This document shows, in pieces, positions 6,747 to 13,694 of a DNA stretch of 16,081 nucleotides. The stretch is from CAZHFA01 sp964534945. Its GTDB lineage: Bacteria > Bdellovibrionota_C > UBA2361 > CAKMMH01. Below the pieces are notes generated by a model that was not told the origin of the DNA, ran no database searches, and saw nothing but the letters and a program-made list of their open reading frames with translations. The translations under genes and the position numbers were made by a program. The stretch spans positions 1 to 16,081 of the forward strand of contig CAZHSB010000040.1 of assembly GCA_964534945.1 (NCBI GenBank), in the 5' to 3' direction. Each line of letters starts with the position of its first letter. The first letter of the stretch is position 1.

Positions 6747-7853
6747 TTGTTTGTCAATAAATTGAAATTATATCAATTTAGAAATTTAAAAGATCAAGAA
6801 ATAAATTTTTCTAATAGATTAAATTTAATTCACGGAGACAACGGAGAGGGGAAAACAAATTTATTAGAATCACTTTATATTCTTTCTTTGACAAAATCGT
6901 TTAGATTAGCAAAATCCCAAGATTTTATTTGTTTAGGAAAAGAAGAATCATCAATTTTTGCAGATATTGAAGATTCTATCAGTTCAAAAAATATTGGAAT
7001 ATCATTTTATAAAAATCAAAACAAAAAAATTTTTGTTAATCATATAGAAGAAAAATCTGTAGGAAATTTTATTAAAAATCTTGTTTGTATTTGCTTTAAT
7101 CCTATAGATATTTTAATGATAAAATCTGGCGCAGAGGACAGAAGGAAATTTTTAGATAAGCATGTTAGTGATTATAATGCATCATATCTGGTTAATCTCT
7201 TGCAATATAAGAAAGCATTAAAAAATAAAAATATATTATTAAAAAGTGCGGTAAGTAAAGAAAAAATTTTACCTTGGAATAAAATAATGGCAGATAATGC
7301 GTTTATTATCCAAAAAGAGAGAGTAAAGTTTCTAAAAGAACTAGAGATAGAGTCAAAAAAAATTTATTCTCAAATTGCCCCAAAAGATGGAGAGCTAAAT
7401 CTTGGATTAAAAAATAATTTTTTAGGAATTGAAACTAAGGAAGAATTGTTTTCACGATATAATAATTATATAAACCAAGAGTTAATGTTTAAAAAATCAA
7501 TGGTTGGAATTCATAAAGATGATTTATTAATTTTTTTGGGAAATAAAGAATCAAGAAAATATGCGTCTCAAGGGCAAGCACGAAGTATTGTCCTAGCATT
7601 AAAACTTGGAGTAATAAAGGTATTAGAATCAAAGTTAGGAGAATCCCCAGTCGTTTTATTAGATGATGTTGATTCAGAACTAGATGACACAAGGCGTGAA
7701 ATGCTTTTTTCTATGATTTTTAATCAAAAAACCCAAGTCTTTATTAGCGCAGTAAATAATCACATTCTTAGCTTCTGTGGTAATTATTCGGAGAGAGTTA
7801 AAACATTTACTATAAAACATGGAATGATTTTAGAAAAAGAAATGGGCAAATAA
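6747..7853 (+). CDS. recF: DNA replication and repair protein RecF (TTG start)
   Basis: RecF is an SMC-like ATPase that binds gapped DNA and helps load RecA in recombinational repair with RecO and RecR. The 368-aa protein has Walker A GDNGEGKTN at 30-38, the DDL motif GIHKDDL at 254-260, the ABC-type signature SQGQARS at 274-280 and Walker B VVLLDD at 302-307 followed by DSELD. The start is TTG at 6747. GAGG at 6738-6741 lies 5 nt before it, and no ATG or GTG upstream in this frame fits the 14-bp gap after dnaN. The next in-frame TTG (6762) would cut into the first conserved strand. The unusual start may lower expression relative to dnaN. Confidence 0.95.
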   Translation: MFVNKLKLYQFRNLKDQEINFSNRLNLIHGDNGEGKTNLLESLYILSLTKSFRLAKSQDFICLGKEESSIFADIEDSISSKNIGISFYKNQNKKIFVNHIEEKSVGNFIKNLVCICFNPIDILMIKSGAEDRRKFLDKHVSDYNASYLVNLLQYKKALKNKNILLKSAVSKEKILPWNKIMADNAFIIQKERVKFLKELEIESKKIYSQIAPKDGELNLGLKNNFLGIETKEELFSRYNNYINQELMFKKSMVGIHKDDLLIFLGNKESRKYASQGQARSIVLALKLGVIKVLESKLGESPVVLLDDVDSELDDTRREMLFSMIFNQKTQVFISAVNNHILSFCGNYSERVKTFTIKHGMILEKEMGK

Positions 7854-8098
7854 AAAGAAAGAAAATTTAAAATGATTCAAAAATTAGTATAAGTGTTTTA
7901 TATTAAAATACCATATAATTTTAGTATGTTAATAATGTTATCAACAAAACAATTCACATTTGTTGATAACTTTTTACTAAGAAAGAAAGTCAAAAAGCCT
8001 CAATTTAATTTTTATTAAGCCTTTTTTATTAAATTAGAATGTATTATATAGTAACCTCGTTTATTTTTATTTAAAGTTAAGAAAAAGAGAGATAGCAT
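7854..8098. other. recF-topA spacer
   Basis: This 245-bp stretch has no gene. It holds TTATTAACA on the minus strand at 7927-7935 and the perfect inverted repeat at 7937-7970 described separately. AAGAGAGA shortly before the topA ATG is a weak ribosome site. Confidence 0.6.
7937..7975 (+). terminator. terminator-like perfect inverted repeat built from two TTATCAACA boxes
   Basis: GTTATCAACAAA (7937-7948) pairs over 12 bp with TTTGTTGATAAC (7959-7970) across a 10-nt loop and is followed by five T (7971-7975). That form fits a rho-independent terminator of the dnaN-recF unit. Each arm also contains the DnaA-box-like TTATCAACA (7938-7946 plus, 7961-7969 minus), so the site could instead, or also, bind DnaA as opposed boxes. 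Confidence 0.6.
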
Positions 8099-10870
8099 AT
8101 GCCAAAATCATTAGTAATAGTTGAGTCTCCAACAAAAGCAAAGACAATTAGGCAATTTTTAGGTAACGACTACATCGTAGAAGCTTCGTTTGGCCATATT
8201 AGAGATCTTCCAAATAATGCAAGCGAAATTCCAGAAAATGTAAAAAAGGAAAAGTGGTCAAGGCTTGGAATAAATATTGATAATGATTTTGAACCGTTAT
8301 ATGTCATTCCAGATTCTAAAAAAAAGAAAGTAGCTGAGTTAAAAAAACTTGTAAAAAACGTTGATAATTTATTACTCGCAACCGATGAGGACCGTGAGGG
8401 AGAGTCTATAAGTTGGCATTTATTAAATGTTTTAAAGCCCAAACTTCCCGTAAAAAGACTTGTGTTTCATGAAATAACAAAGAAAGCCATTCAAGAATCA
8501 TTAAATAGTGCAAGACAAATAGATGAAGATTTAGTTAAAGCACAAGAAACGAGAAGGTTTATAGATAGACTTTTTGGTTATTCAATATCGCCACTTCTTT
8601 GGAAAAAAATGATGCCACGCCTTAGTGCAGGACGAGTACAAAGTGTCGCTATGAGACTTTTAGTAGAAAGAGAAAGAGAAAGAATAAATTTTAGATCAGC
8701 AGAATATTGGGATTTAAAGGGGTTATTTAGTAAAAAAGGTGAGAATAGTAGTTTTGAAGCAAATCTTTATTCAATAAACGATAAAAAAGTTGCAACAAGT
8801 AAAGATTTTGTGGCTTCAACAGGGAAGCTTAATAATGAAAGTGATGTAATCCTCTTAAATGATAAATTAGCAAATGAGTTAAAAAACAAACTAGAAAAAG
8901 AAGCTGTAATCGTATCTTCAATTGCAAAGAAAAACTATATCACAAAACCATATGCACCATTTGTTACATCAAGTCTTCAGCAGGAAGCTAACAGAAAATT
9001 TAGATTTACTGCAAAAAGAACGATGCAAATAGCTCAAACGCTATATGAAAATGGATTTATTACTTATATGAGAACAGATTCTACAGTTCTTTCACAGGAA
9101 GCATTAAATGCTGCAAAAAATCTAATAGAAAAAGAATTTGGAAAAGAGTACTTATCAGATTCTCCAAGATTATATAAAACACAAGTAAAAAATGCACAAG
9201 AAGCGCATGAGGCAATAAGACCAGCAGGAAGTATGTTTACATCTCCAGAAGATGTTAGGGCAAAGTTAGGAATAGAAGCATATAAATTATATGAACTTAT
9301 TTGGAAACGAACTTTAGCGTCTCAAATGAAAGATTCTGTAGGAGTTCGAGTTAATGTAGATTTAAAATGTGACGGAGCTTTATTTAAGGCATCTGGAAAA
9401 ACGATTACATTCGCAGGATATTTAAGAGCATATGTTGAGGGCGCAGATGATCCACAGGCAGAAATTGCAGATCAGGAAAAAATATTGCCAGAAATGTCAG
9501 AGGGAGAAGAGTTAAATATAAATTCTTTACAAGCCTTTTCTCATATAACCCAAGCCCCAAATAGATATACAGAGGGAAGCTTAATAAAGGAACTCGAAAC
9601 AAGGGGAATTGGACGTCCAAGTACTTGGGCAACGGTTGTCGATGTTGTGCTTTCTAGAACATATGCATTTAAAAAAGGAACAGCACTTGTTCCAACGTTT
9701 TTAGCAATGGCTGTAACATCTCTTATGGAAAATGATTTTGCTGAATTAGTTGATTATAAATTTACAGCAAATTTAGAAGATGATTTAGATGCAATTGCGC
9801 GTGGTGAGAAAAATAATATTTCGTACTTAAAGAATTTTTATTTTGGAAATGGTCATGCAGGGTTAGATGTTTTGGTAAAAGAGGGAGAAAAAAACATTGA
9901 TCCAAGAATAGTTTGTGGTATCACAATTTCACAAAATGACGACAAAAAGATAGAAGTTAGAATTGGAAGATATGGCCCATTTTTAACAGATGGAGAAACA
10001 ACATCTGCACTCACTGAAATGATGTGCCCAGATGAATTAACATCAGAAAAAGCAAATGAGCTTTTAATTACAGCTAAACAGGGACCAAGATCTTTGGGAA
10101 CGGGAGATAATGGAAAAAATATTTATGTTAAAGTTGGGCGTTTCGGGCCGTATGTTCAGCTTGGTGAAAACAATGAAGAACCTAAAATGGTTTCTTTATT
10201 AAAGGGAATGAACCCAGAAGAGATTTCATTAGATATTGCATTAAAATTATTAGAGCTTCCAAAGACATTAGGAGTTTTTCCTGATAATAATGAAAATATT
10301 ATTGTTTCAAATGGTAAGTTTGGGCCTTATATTCAGGCAGGAAAAGAAACTAGAAGTTTAGCTACCATTTCTCCAATAGAAATAACATTAAACGAGGCCA
10401 TTTCTCTTTTAAGAGAACCAAAGATTAGAGGAAGAAGATCAACGGTACAATCAATTTCAAAAGAACTTGGAAAAGATCCTGTATCTGAAGAAATGATATT
10501 AGTAAAATCAGGAAGATTCGGTCCGTATGTTACAAATGGGAAGATTAATGCTGCAATTCCAAAATCATTTAGTAATATAGATGATGTTACTCTTGAAGAT
10601 GCAATTAATCTTTTACAAGTAAGAGCCACAAAACTTGCAAGCCAAGAAAACGGTGAGGATGTAAAGGCATCAAGAAAATCTTCTAAAGGAACAACAAAAG
10701 CAAAAGTAGTAAAAACTAAAAAAGAAACAGCGAAAAAGAGCGCAACAAAAAAAGCTTCTGCAAAAAAATCTACAACAAAAAAAACAGTAGCTAAAAAAGA
10801 AACAAATAAAAAAACAACAACTAAAAAATCTATAGCAAAAAAAGCGACGAAAAGTAAAGTTAAAAAATAA
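8099..10870 (+). CDS. topA: DNA topoisomerase I (type IA) with Lys-rich tail
   Basis: Topoisomerase I relaxes negative supercoils through a transient 5'-phosphotyrosyl link. The Toprim domain is N-terminal: Glu9 in VES and the acidic cluster TDEDREG at 95-101. The catalytic Tyr323 is in ITYMRTDS (321-328), and HEAIRP lies at 370-375. After residue 600 there are no zinc-finger cysteine sets. Instead four C-terminal repeats carry GRYGPF (623), GRFGPY (680), GKFGPY (739) and GRFGPY (805). Residues from about 857 to 923 are a Lys/Thr/Ala/Ser tail with KK doublets about every five residues, resembling histone-H1-like tails that bind DNA. Such tails are known on TopA of some other bacteria. At 923 aa it is a full-length enzyme. 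The ATG at 8099 gives the usual SLVIVESPTKAKTI start. It is probably a separate unit from recF. Confidence 0.97.
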   Translation: MPKSLVIVESPTKAKTIRQFLGNDYIVEASFGHIRDLPNNASEIPENVKKEKWSRLGINIDNDFEPLYVIPDSKKKKVAELKKLVKNVDNLLLATDEDREGESISWHLLNVLKPKLPVKRLVFHEITKKAIQESLNSARQIDEDLVKAQETRRFIDRLFGYSISPLLWKKMMPRLSAGRVQSVAMRLLVERERERINFRSAEYWDLKGLFSKKGENSSFEANLYSINDKKVATSKDFVASTGKLNNESDVILLNDKLANELKNKLEKEAVIVSSIAKKNYITKPYAPFVTSSLQQEANRKFRFTAKRTMQIAQTLYENGFITYMRTDSTVLSQEALNAAKNLIEKEFGKEYLSDSPRLYKTQVKNAQEAHEAIRPAGSMFTSPEDVRAKLGIEAYKLYELIWKRTLASQMKDSVGVRVNVDLKCDGALFKASGKTITFAGYLRAYVEGADDPQAEIADQEKILPEMSEGEELNINSLQAFSHITQAPNRYTEGSLIKELETRGIGRPSTWATVVDVVLSRTYAFKKGTALVPTFLAMAVTSLMENDFAELVDYKFTANLEDDLDAIARGEKNNISYLKNFYFGNGHAGLDVLVKEGEKNIDPRIVCGITISQNDDKKIEVRIGRYGPFLTDGETTSALTEMMCPDELTSEKANELLITAKQGPRSLGTGDNGKNIYVKVGRFGPYVQLGENNEEPKMVSLLKGMNPEEISLDIALKLLELPKTLGVFPDNNENIIVSNGKFGPYIQAGKETRSLATISPIEITLNEAISLLREPKIRGRRSTVQSISKELGKDPVSEEMILVKSGRFGPYVTNGKINAAIPKSFSNIDDVTLEDAINLLQVRATKLASQENGEDVKASRKSSKGTTKAKVVKTKKETAKKSATKKASAKKSTTKKTVAKKETNKKTTTKKSIAKKATKSKVKK

Positions 10871-10949
10871 CGAAAAGAATTTTTAACGGATAATAGATTT
10901 TGATAAATATTTTTGAAAAATAAAAAAGATTAGGGTAATAAAAAAAGAT

Positions 10950-10981
10950 GCTTTGCTTTATAAAATATTATAAAGCAAAGC
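10950..10981. terminator. hairpin terminator between topA and the minus-strand genes
   Basis: GCTTTGCTTTATAA (10950-10963) pairs perfectly over 14 bp with TTATAAAGCAAAGC (10968-10981) across an AATA loop. On the minus strand the stem is followed by ATC and six T (from the A run 10941-10946), a good U-tract for the small gene ending at 10989. For topA on the plus strand the following T-run is poor. Confidence 0.8.
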
Positions 10982-10988
10982 GATTTGA

Positions 10989-11336
10989 TTAACCTTTTAA
11001 CACCGAAGGTTGATGGCGATCTAAAACCTTTTTTATTTTGTACTCATTTGCATGGTCCTCTATAATTTTAAGAACCAGCTCATTTTTACTCTTGTCAAGA
11101 GTTGCAATTGCTGCAATGTCTCTTTCAAAGAGCATACCAATTCCCCCAATGATGTGATCTTTAACAGGGAAGTAAAAGATCAATGTAATCTTACCAAACG
11201 GCAAGGTTTTTCGATGTTTTACAAAGTAAAGATCTATATTGTTTGAAATGAACTGGAAATTATCTATCAAAGATTCATCTCCATCTTCGTTCCAAATGGC
11301 CAAAACTGAATCAACAGGACAATATGAAAATTTCAT
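10989..11336 (-). CDS. hypothetical protein, 115 aa
   Basis: I do not recognise this protein. The start is set at the ATG at 11336, because AAAGGAGG at 11343-11350 lies 6 nt before it. The frame stays open further upstream, but that extension would run through the hairpin and into the neighbouring gene. The protein has no signal peptide and no clear membrane helix. It begins MKFSYCPVDSVLAIWNEDGD, has a hydrophobic strand-like core at about 49-70 (ITLIFYFPV, IIGGIGMLF) and a charged C-terminal helix at about 84-108. Composition is about 34% G+C, a little above the neighbours. A 5-bp hairpin (11347-11351 with 11356-11360) overlaps the ribosome site, and a much larger hairpin lies just upstream in the leader. 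It is probably co-transcribed with the 102-aa gene. The strong ribosome site supports expression. Confidence 0.6.
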   Translation of the reverse strand: MKFSYCPVDSVLAIWNEDGDESLIDNFQFISNNIDLYFVKHRKTLPFGKITLIFYFPVKDHIIGGIGMLFERDIAAIATLDKSKNELVLKIIEDHANEYKIKKVLDRHQPSVLKG

Positions 11337-11364
11337 AATCATCCTCCTTTCTAAAGAAAGTTTT

Positions 11365-11427
11365 AATCCTTTCAGAAAATTTATAAAAACACACAATGTG
11401 TTTTGTATAAATTTTCTTGAAAGGATT
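11365..11427 (-). repeat. 29-bp near-perfect inverted repeat (leader hairpin)
   Basis: Bases 11365-11393 pair with 11397-11427: 29 base pairs, a 3-nt loop (CAA), and only two single-base bulges (11405 and 11417). Neither side has a U-tract, so it is not a standard terminator. It lies between the two small minus-strand genes, directly before the ribosome site of the downstream one. It may be an RNA processing or control element, or a small palindromic mobile repeat. Confidence 0.85.
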
Positions 11428-11439
11428 CCGTAAAACGTG

Positions 11440-11748
11440 TTAGCGCGGCCACTTCTCAAAAGCGAGCATGGCGACATCGCTTAAAAACTTTTTGGAAGAT
11501 CTCTTCTTATAAAGAACCCCCATTGACGACTGCTTTTCTTTTTTGACAGGATAGATCATCGCACCGAATTTCGGCTCGACAAGGAGCAGAAAATCAAAAA
11601 CTTGAATCGCATCCTCAGGATCAAGATCCGAAAAATGCACCACAAATTCCTTCCCCAATTCAGCAGATTTTTTTTCCAGCTCGCTTCCGAGCTCAAAAAG
11701 AGAAGAAAAATTTGCGACCGAGAACACATTTTTGTTTGAAATCGTCAT
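11440..11748 (-). CDS. hypothetical protein, 102 aa, higher G+C
   Basis: I do not recognise this protein. It is soluble-looking: a helical N-terminal half with a charged stretch (ELEKKSAELGKE at about 23-34), an acidic turn DLDPEDA (41-47), a hydrophobic strand at about 48-58 and a basic C-terminal part (KKRSSKK, about 81-87). The ATG at 11748 has an AAGG/GGAAAGG-type ribosome site about 8-10 nt upstream. The gene is about 41% G+C by line counts, against about 28-33% for the genes around it, so recent transfer is possible. It lies 103 bp upstream of the 115-aa gene, separated by the 29-bp hairpin, and may have its own promoter at about 11821-11849. No partner or function can be inferred. Confidence 0.6.
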   Translation of the reverse strand: MTISNKNVFSVANFSSLFELGSELEKKSAELGKEFVVHFSDLDPEDAIQVFDFLLLVEPKFGAMIYPVKKEKQSSMGVLYKKRSSKKFLSDVAMLAFEKWPR

Positions 11749-11792
11749 TAAAAAAACCTTTCCTTGTTTTTTTAAGTGTTAAAAACCTTTTT

Positions 11793-11810
11793 CGTTTTTC
11801 CGTAAAAACG
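11793..11810. repeat. small hairpin in the leader of the 102-aa gene
   Basis: CGTTTTT (11793-11799) pairs with AAAAACG (11804-11810) across a 4-nt loop. It lacks a U-tract on the minus strand, so it is not a clear terminator for the RluA-type gene. A related TTCCGTAAAACG also occurs at 11426-11437, at the foot of the 29-bp hairpin. Confidence 0.35.
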
Positions 11811-11820
11811 ACAAGCTCTA

Positions 11821-11849
11821 ATCCTATCAAAATGCGTAATGTTAGTAAA
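11821..11849 (-). promoter_or_regulatory. candidate promoter of the two small minus-strand genes
   Basis: On the minus strand TTTACT (11844-11849) and TAGGAT (11821-11826) are spaced 17 bp. Each matches the -35 and -10 consensus at four of six positions. It would give a leader of roughly 65 nt before the ATG at 11748. Confidence 0.3.
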
Positions 11850-11866
11850 ACAAATTTATTAATGAA

Positions 11867-12574
11867 TTAATATTGATAAATATTTAAAAATTGGCTTTCC
11901 CAGGGGCAATAATTTAATATTTTTAGATGGTTATTAGATAAAGAATTAAAAAATTCTAATGAATCATTATGTAATAAAAATTCATAATTAGTGTCAAATT
12001 CAAAAAAATCTGCGACCTTACTTGTTGCTCCATATAAAGAATCTCCAACTAATGGATTTTTTATGCTTGCAAGATGTGCTCTTATTTGATGGCGCTTTGC
12101 CGAAAATACAGTTGTTGATACAAGTGAAATATTTTTTTTCTTATTAAAAGCAAGTAAAGAAATTTTAGTTTCACCAATAAGTGCTCGTTTTGGATTTTTG
12201 GAAAGGGAGTATAAGCGTACTTTCTTAGACCCTCTATAGGCACCACCGATGAAAGTTTTTATAGTTGTATTCTTGGCTTGTCCTTCAACAACGGCAAGGT
12301 ATGTCTTTTTTATTTTATCATTTTCTTTATGAATTTTTTCCCAATATTCTTTTTTCCAAGCGCCAAAAAGAATCCCAGAAGTGGCAAAGTCAAGGCGATT
12401 CAAAAGTCCAGCATCTTCTTTTTTGGCGACATCTAAAAGATTAGGATATTTTTCTAAAAGCAAAGATGCAATGGATAGCTCATTACTATTATCGTTTATA
12501 ACACTATGAATATTTGCAGGTTTTGAAATAGCAAAAATAAAATTATCTTTATACAAAAAGTTTAGTTTTGGCAT
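11867..12574 (-). CDS. RluA-family pseudouridine synthase
   Basis: This family converts specific uridines in rRNA or tRNA to pseudouridine. The 235-aa protein has the catalytic motif NRLDFATSGIL at 59-69 with Asp62 as the expected nucleophile, a KKTYLAVVEG segment at about 88-97, and the C-terminal RHQIRAHLASIKNPLVGDSLYG region (about 161-182) that is diagnostic. Position 59 is Asn where most members have His. No S4 RNA-binding domain precedes the catalytic part, so it is a short form like RluA or TruC rather than RluC or RluD; the target is not decided. The ATG at 12574 lies 7 nt after the stop of the PerM-type gene, so the two are probably translated from one mRNA. Confidence 0.88.
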   Translation of the reverse strand: MPKLNFLYKDNFIFAISKPANIHSVINDNSNELSIASLLLEKYPNLLDVAKKEDAGLLNRLDFATSGILFGAWKKEYWEKIHKENDKIKKTYLAVVEGQAKNTTIKTFIGGAYRGSKKVRLYSLSKNPKRALIGETKISLLAFNKKKNISLVSTTVFSAKRHQIRAHLASIKNPLVGDSLYGATSKVADFFEFDTNYEFLLHNDSLEFFNSLSNNHLKILNYCPWESQFLNIYQY

Positions 12575-12581
12575 ATGCTAT

Positions 12582-13640
12582 TTACTGCTTTTCTTCTTTA
12601 TTTTTATTTTTTAAATCTAGCCCGTCCCCCATTAAGATACCAATCCAATAAAAATCTTTACTATTCTCAAATAAGATTTTTATTACCATCGCTAACGGAA
12701 CAGACAAAAGCATGCCAGCAGGTCCCCATAACCAACCCCAAAAAAATACAGAAAGCAAAACAATTAGTGGAGAAAGTCCCAAATTTTTCCCCATTAAAAA
12801 AGGCTCGATAAAATAACTTACGCCCCAGTTTATAGCAATATAGCCAATAGTAATTATACCAGCGTCGGTAAAGCCTAATTGAATAATCGCAAGTAGGATT
12901 GCTGGTATTGATGCCACAATGGACCCAATAATTGGAATATAATTAAATAAAAACGCGGAAATGCCCCAAAGAACAGGGAAATCTAGGCCTAAAAATAAAA
13001 CAAAAAAATAAACCAAAATTCCTGTAATGGCACTTGTTATGCTTTTTATAAAAATGTACTTTTGAATTTCATCGCTTGTTCTGGCAAAACGAACAAACTT
13101 TGTAGAATTTTTAAATGCAAAATCAAGCTTTCTTTGAAATGATGTGGACTCAAATAGAATAAATAAGACTAAAACAAAAACTAATATCGTATTTGATACT
13201 GCCCCAACGATTCCTCGTAAACTTTTTAAAAATACATCCATCATTTTTTCAATTGTAAAAATATCAGATATTTTATTTTCGGGAATAGAGACCCCATGTT
13301 TTGATAAAAACGAAGTCGATACTTTTGTAATGTCATCAAACCGTGTCTTATATTGAGGAATCGCATCATTAAATTCAACAATAGAAGATCGTAATAAATC
13401 TATACAAAAAATAAAAGATAATGCAATGAATACCATTACTATAATAATTGCAAAAAACTTTGGAACTTTTATTTTTTGAAATCCCTTTAATAATGCTAAT
13501 CCAAAAAGGGCCAAAAAGATTGAAAAAGTAACGGGAATTAAAACTGCGCTCGCAAGTTTTATTCCTGCGATAACTATAACTAAAGATGCAATAGATATTA
13601 AAAGTTTAGTGATAAAAATTTCCTTACTATGAAGTGCCAT
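12582..13640 (-). CDS. AI-2E family (PerM-type) membrane transporter
   Basis: This 352-aa polytopic inner-membrane protein has the layout of the AI-2E/PerM transporter family. There are hydrophobic helices at about 12-50 (two) and 62-82, then a soluble stretch of about 85-145 that includes amphipathic segments. Further helices lie at about 149-164, 198-255 (several) and 261-280. The C-terminal signature runs from YFIEP (276-280) through LGLSPLIVLLSVFFWGWLWG (287-306) to PAGMLLSVPLAM (307-318). Substrates differ across the family (autoinducer-2 export, Na+ or other ions) and cannot be assigned here. The ATG at 13640 follows an AAGGAA ribosome site. It lies 54 bp after the methyltransferase gene and directly before the RluA-type gene. 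Confidence 0.85.
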   Translation of the reverse strand: MALHSKEIFITKLLISIASLVIVIAGIKLASAVLIPVTFSIFLALFGLALLKGFQKIKVPKFFAIIIVMVFIALSFIFCIDLLRSSIVEFNDAIPQYKTRFDDITKVSTSFLSKHGVSIPENKISDIFTIEKMMDVFLKSLRGIVGAVSNTILVFVLVLFILFESTSFQRKLDFAFKNSTKFVRFARTSDEIQKYIFIKSITSAITGILVYFFVLFLGLDFPVLWGISAFLFNYIPIIGSIVASIPAILLAIIQLGFTDAGIITIGYIAINWGVSYFIEPFLMGKNLGLSPLIVLLSVFFWGWLWGPAGMLLSVPLAMVIKILFENSKDFYWIGILMGDGLDLKNKNKEEKQ

Positions 13641-13694
13641 ATTTATTCCTTACATATTTTTATAAAATAAAAAAAACAGTATATAACAAAAAGA

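Noticed and set aside
10667..10867. Lys-rich end of topA as a frameshifted or spurious extension
   Set aside because: It is in the same frame with no break, and Lys-rich tails on topoisomerase I are known from other bacteria.
11337..11477. N-terminal extension of the 115-aa protein starting at 11477
   Set aside because: It would be translated through the 29-bp hairpin and into the neighbouring gene; the strong ribosome site at 11343-11350 points to the ATG at 11336.
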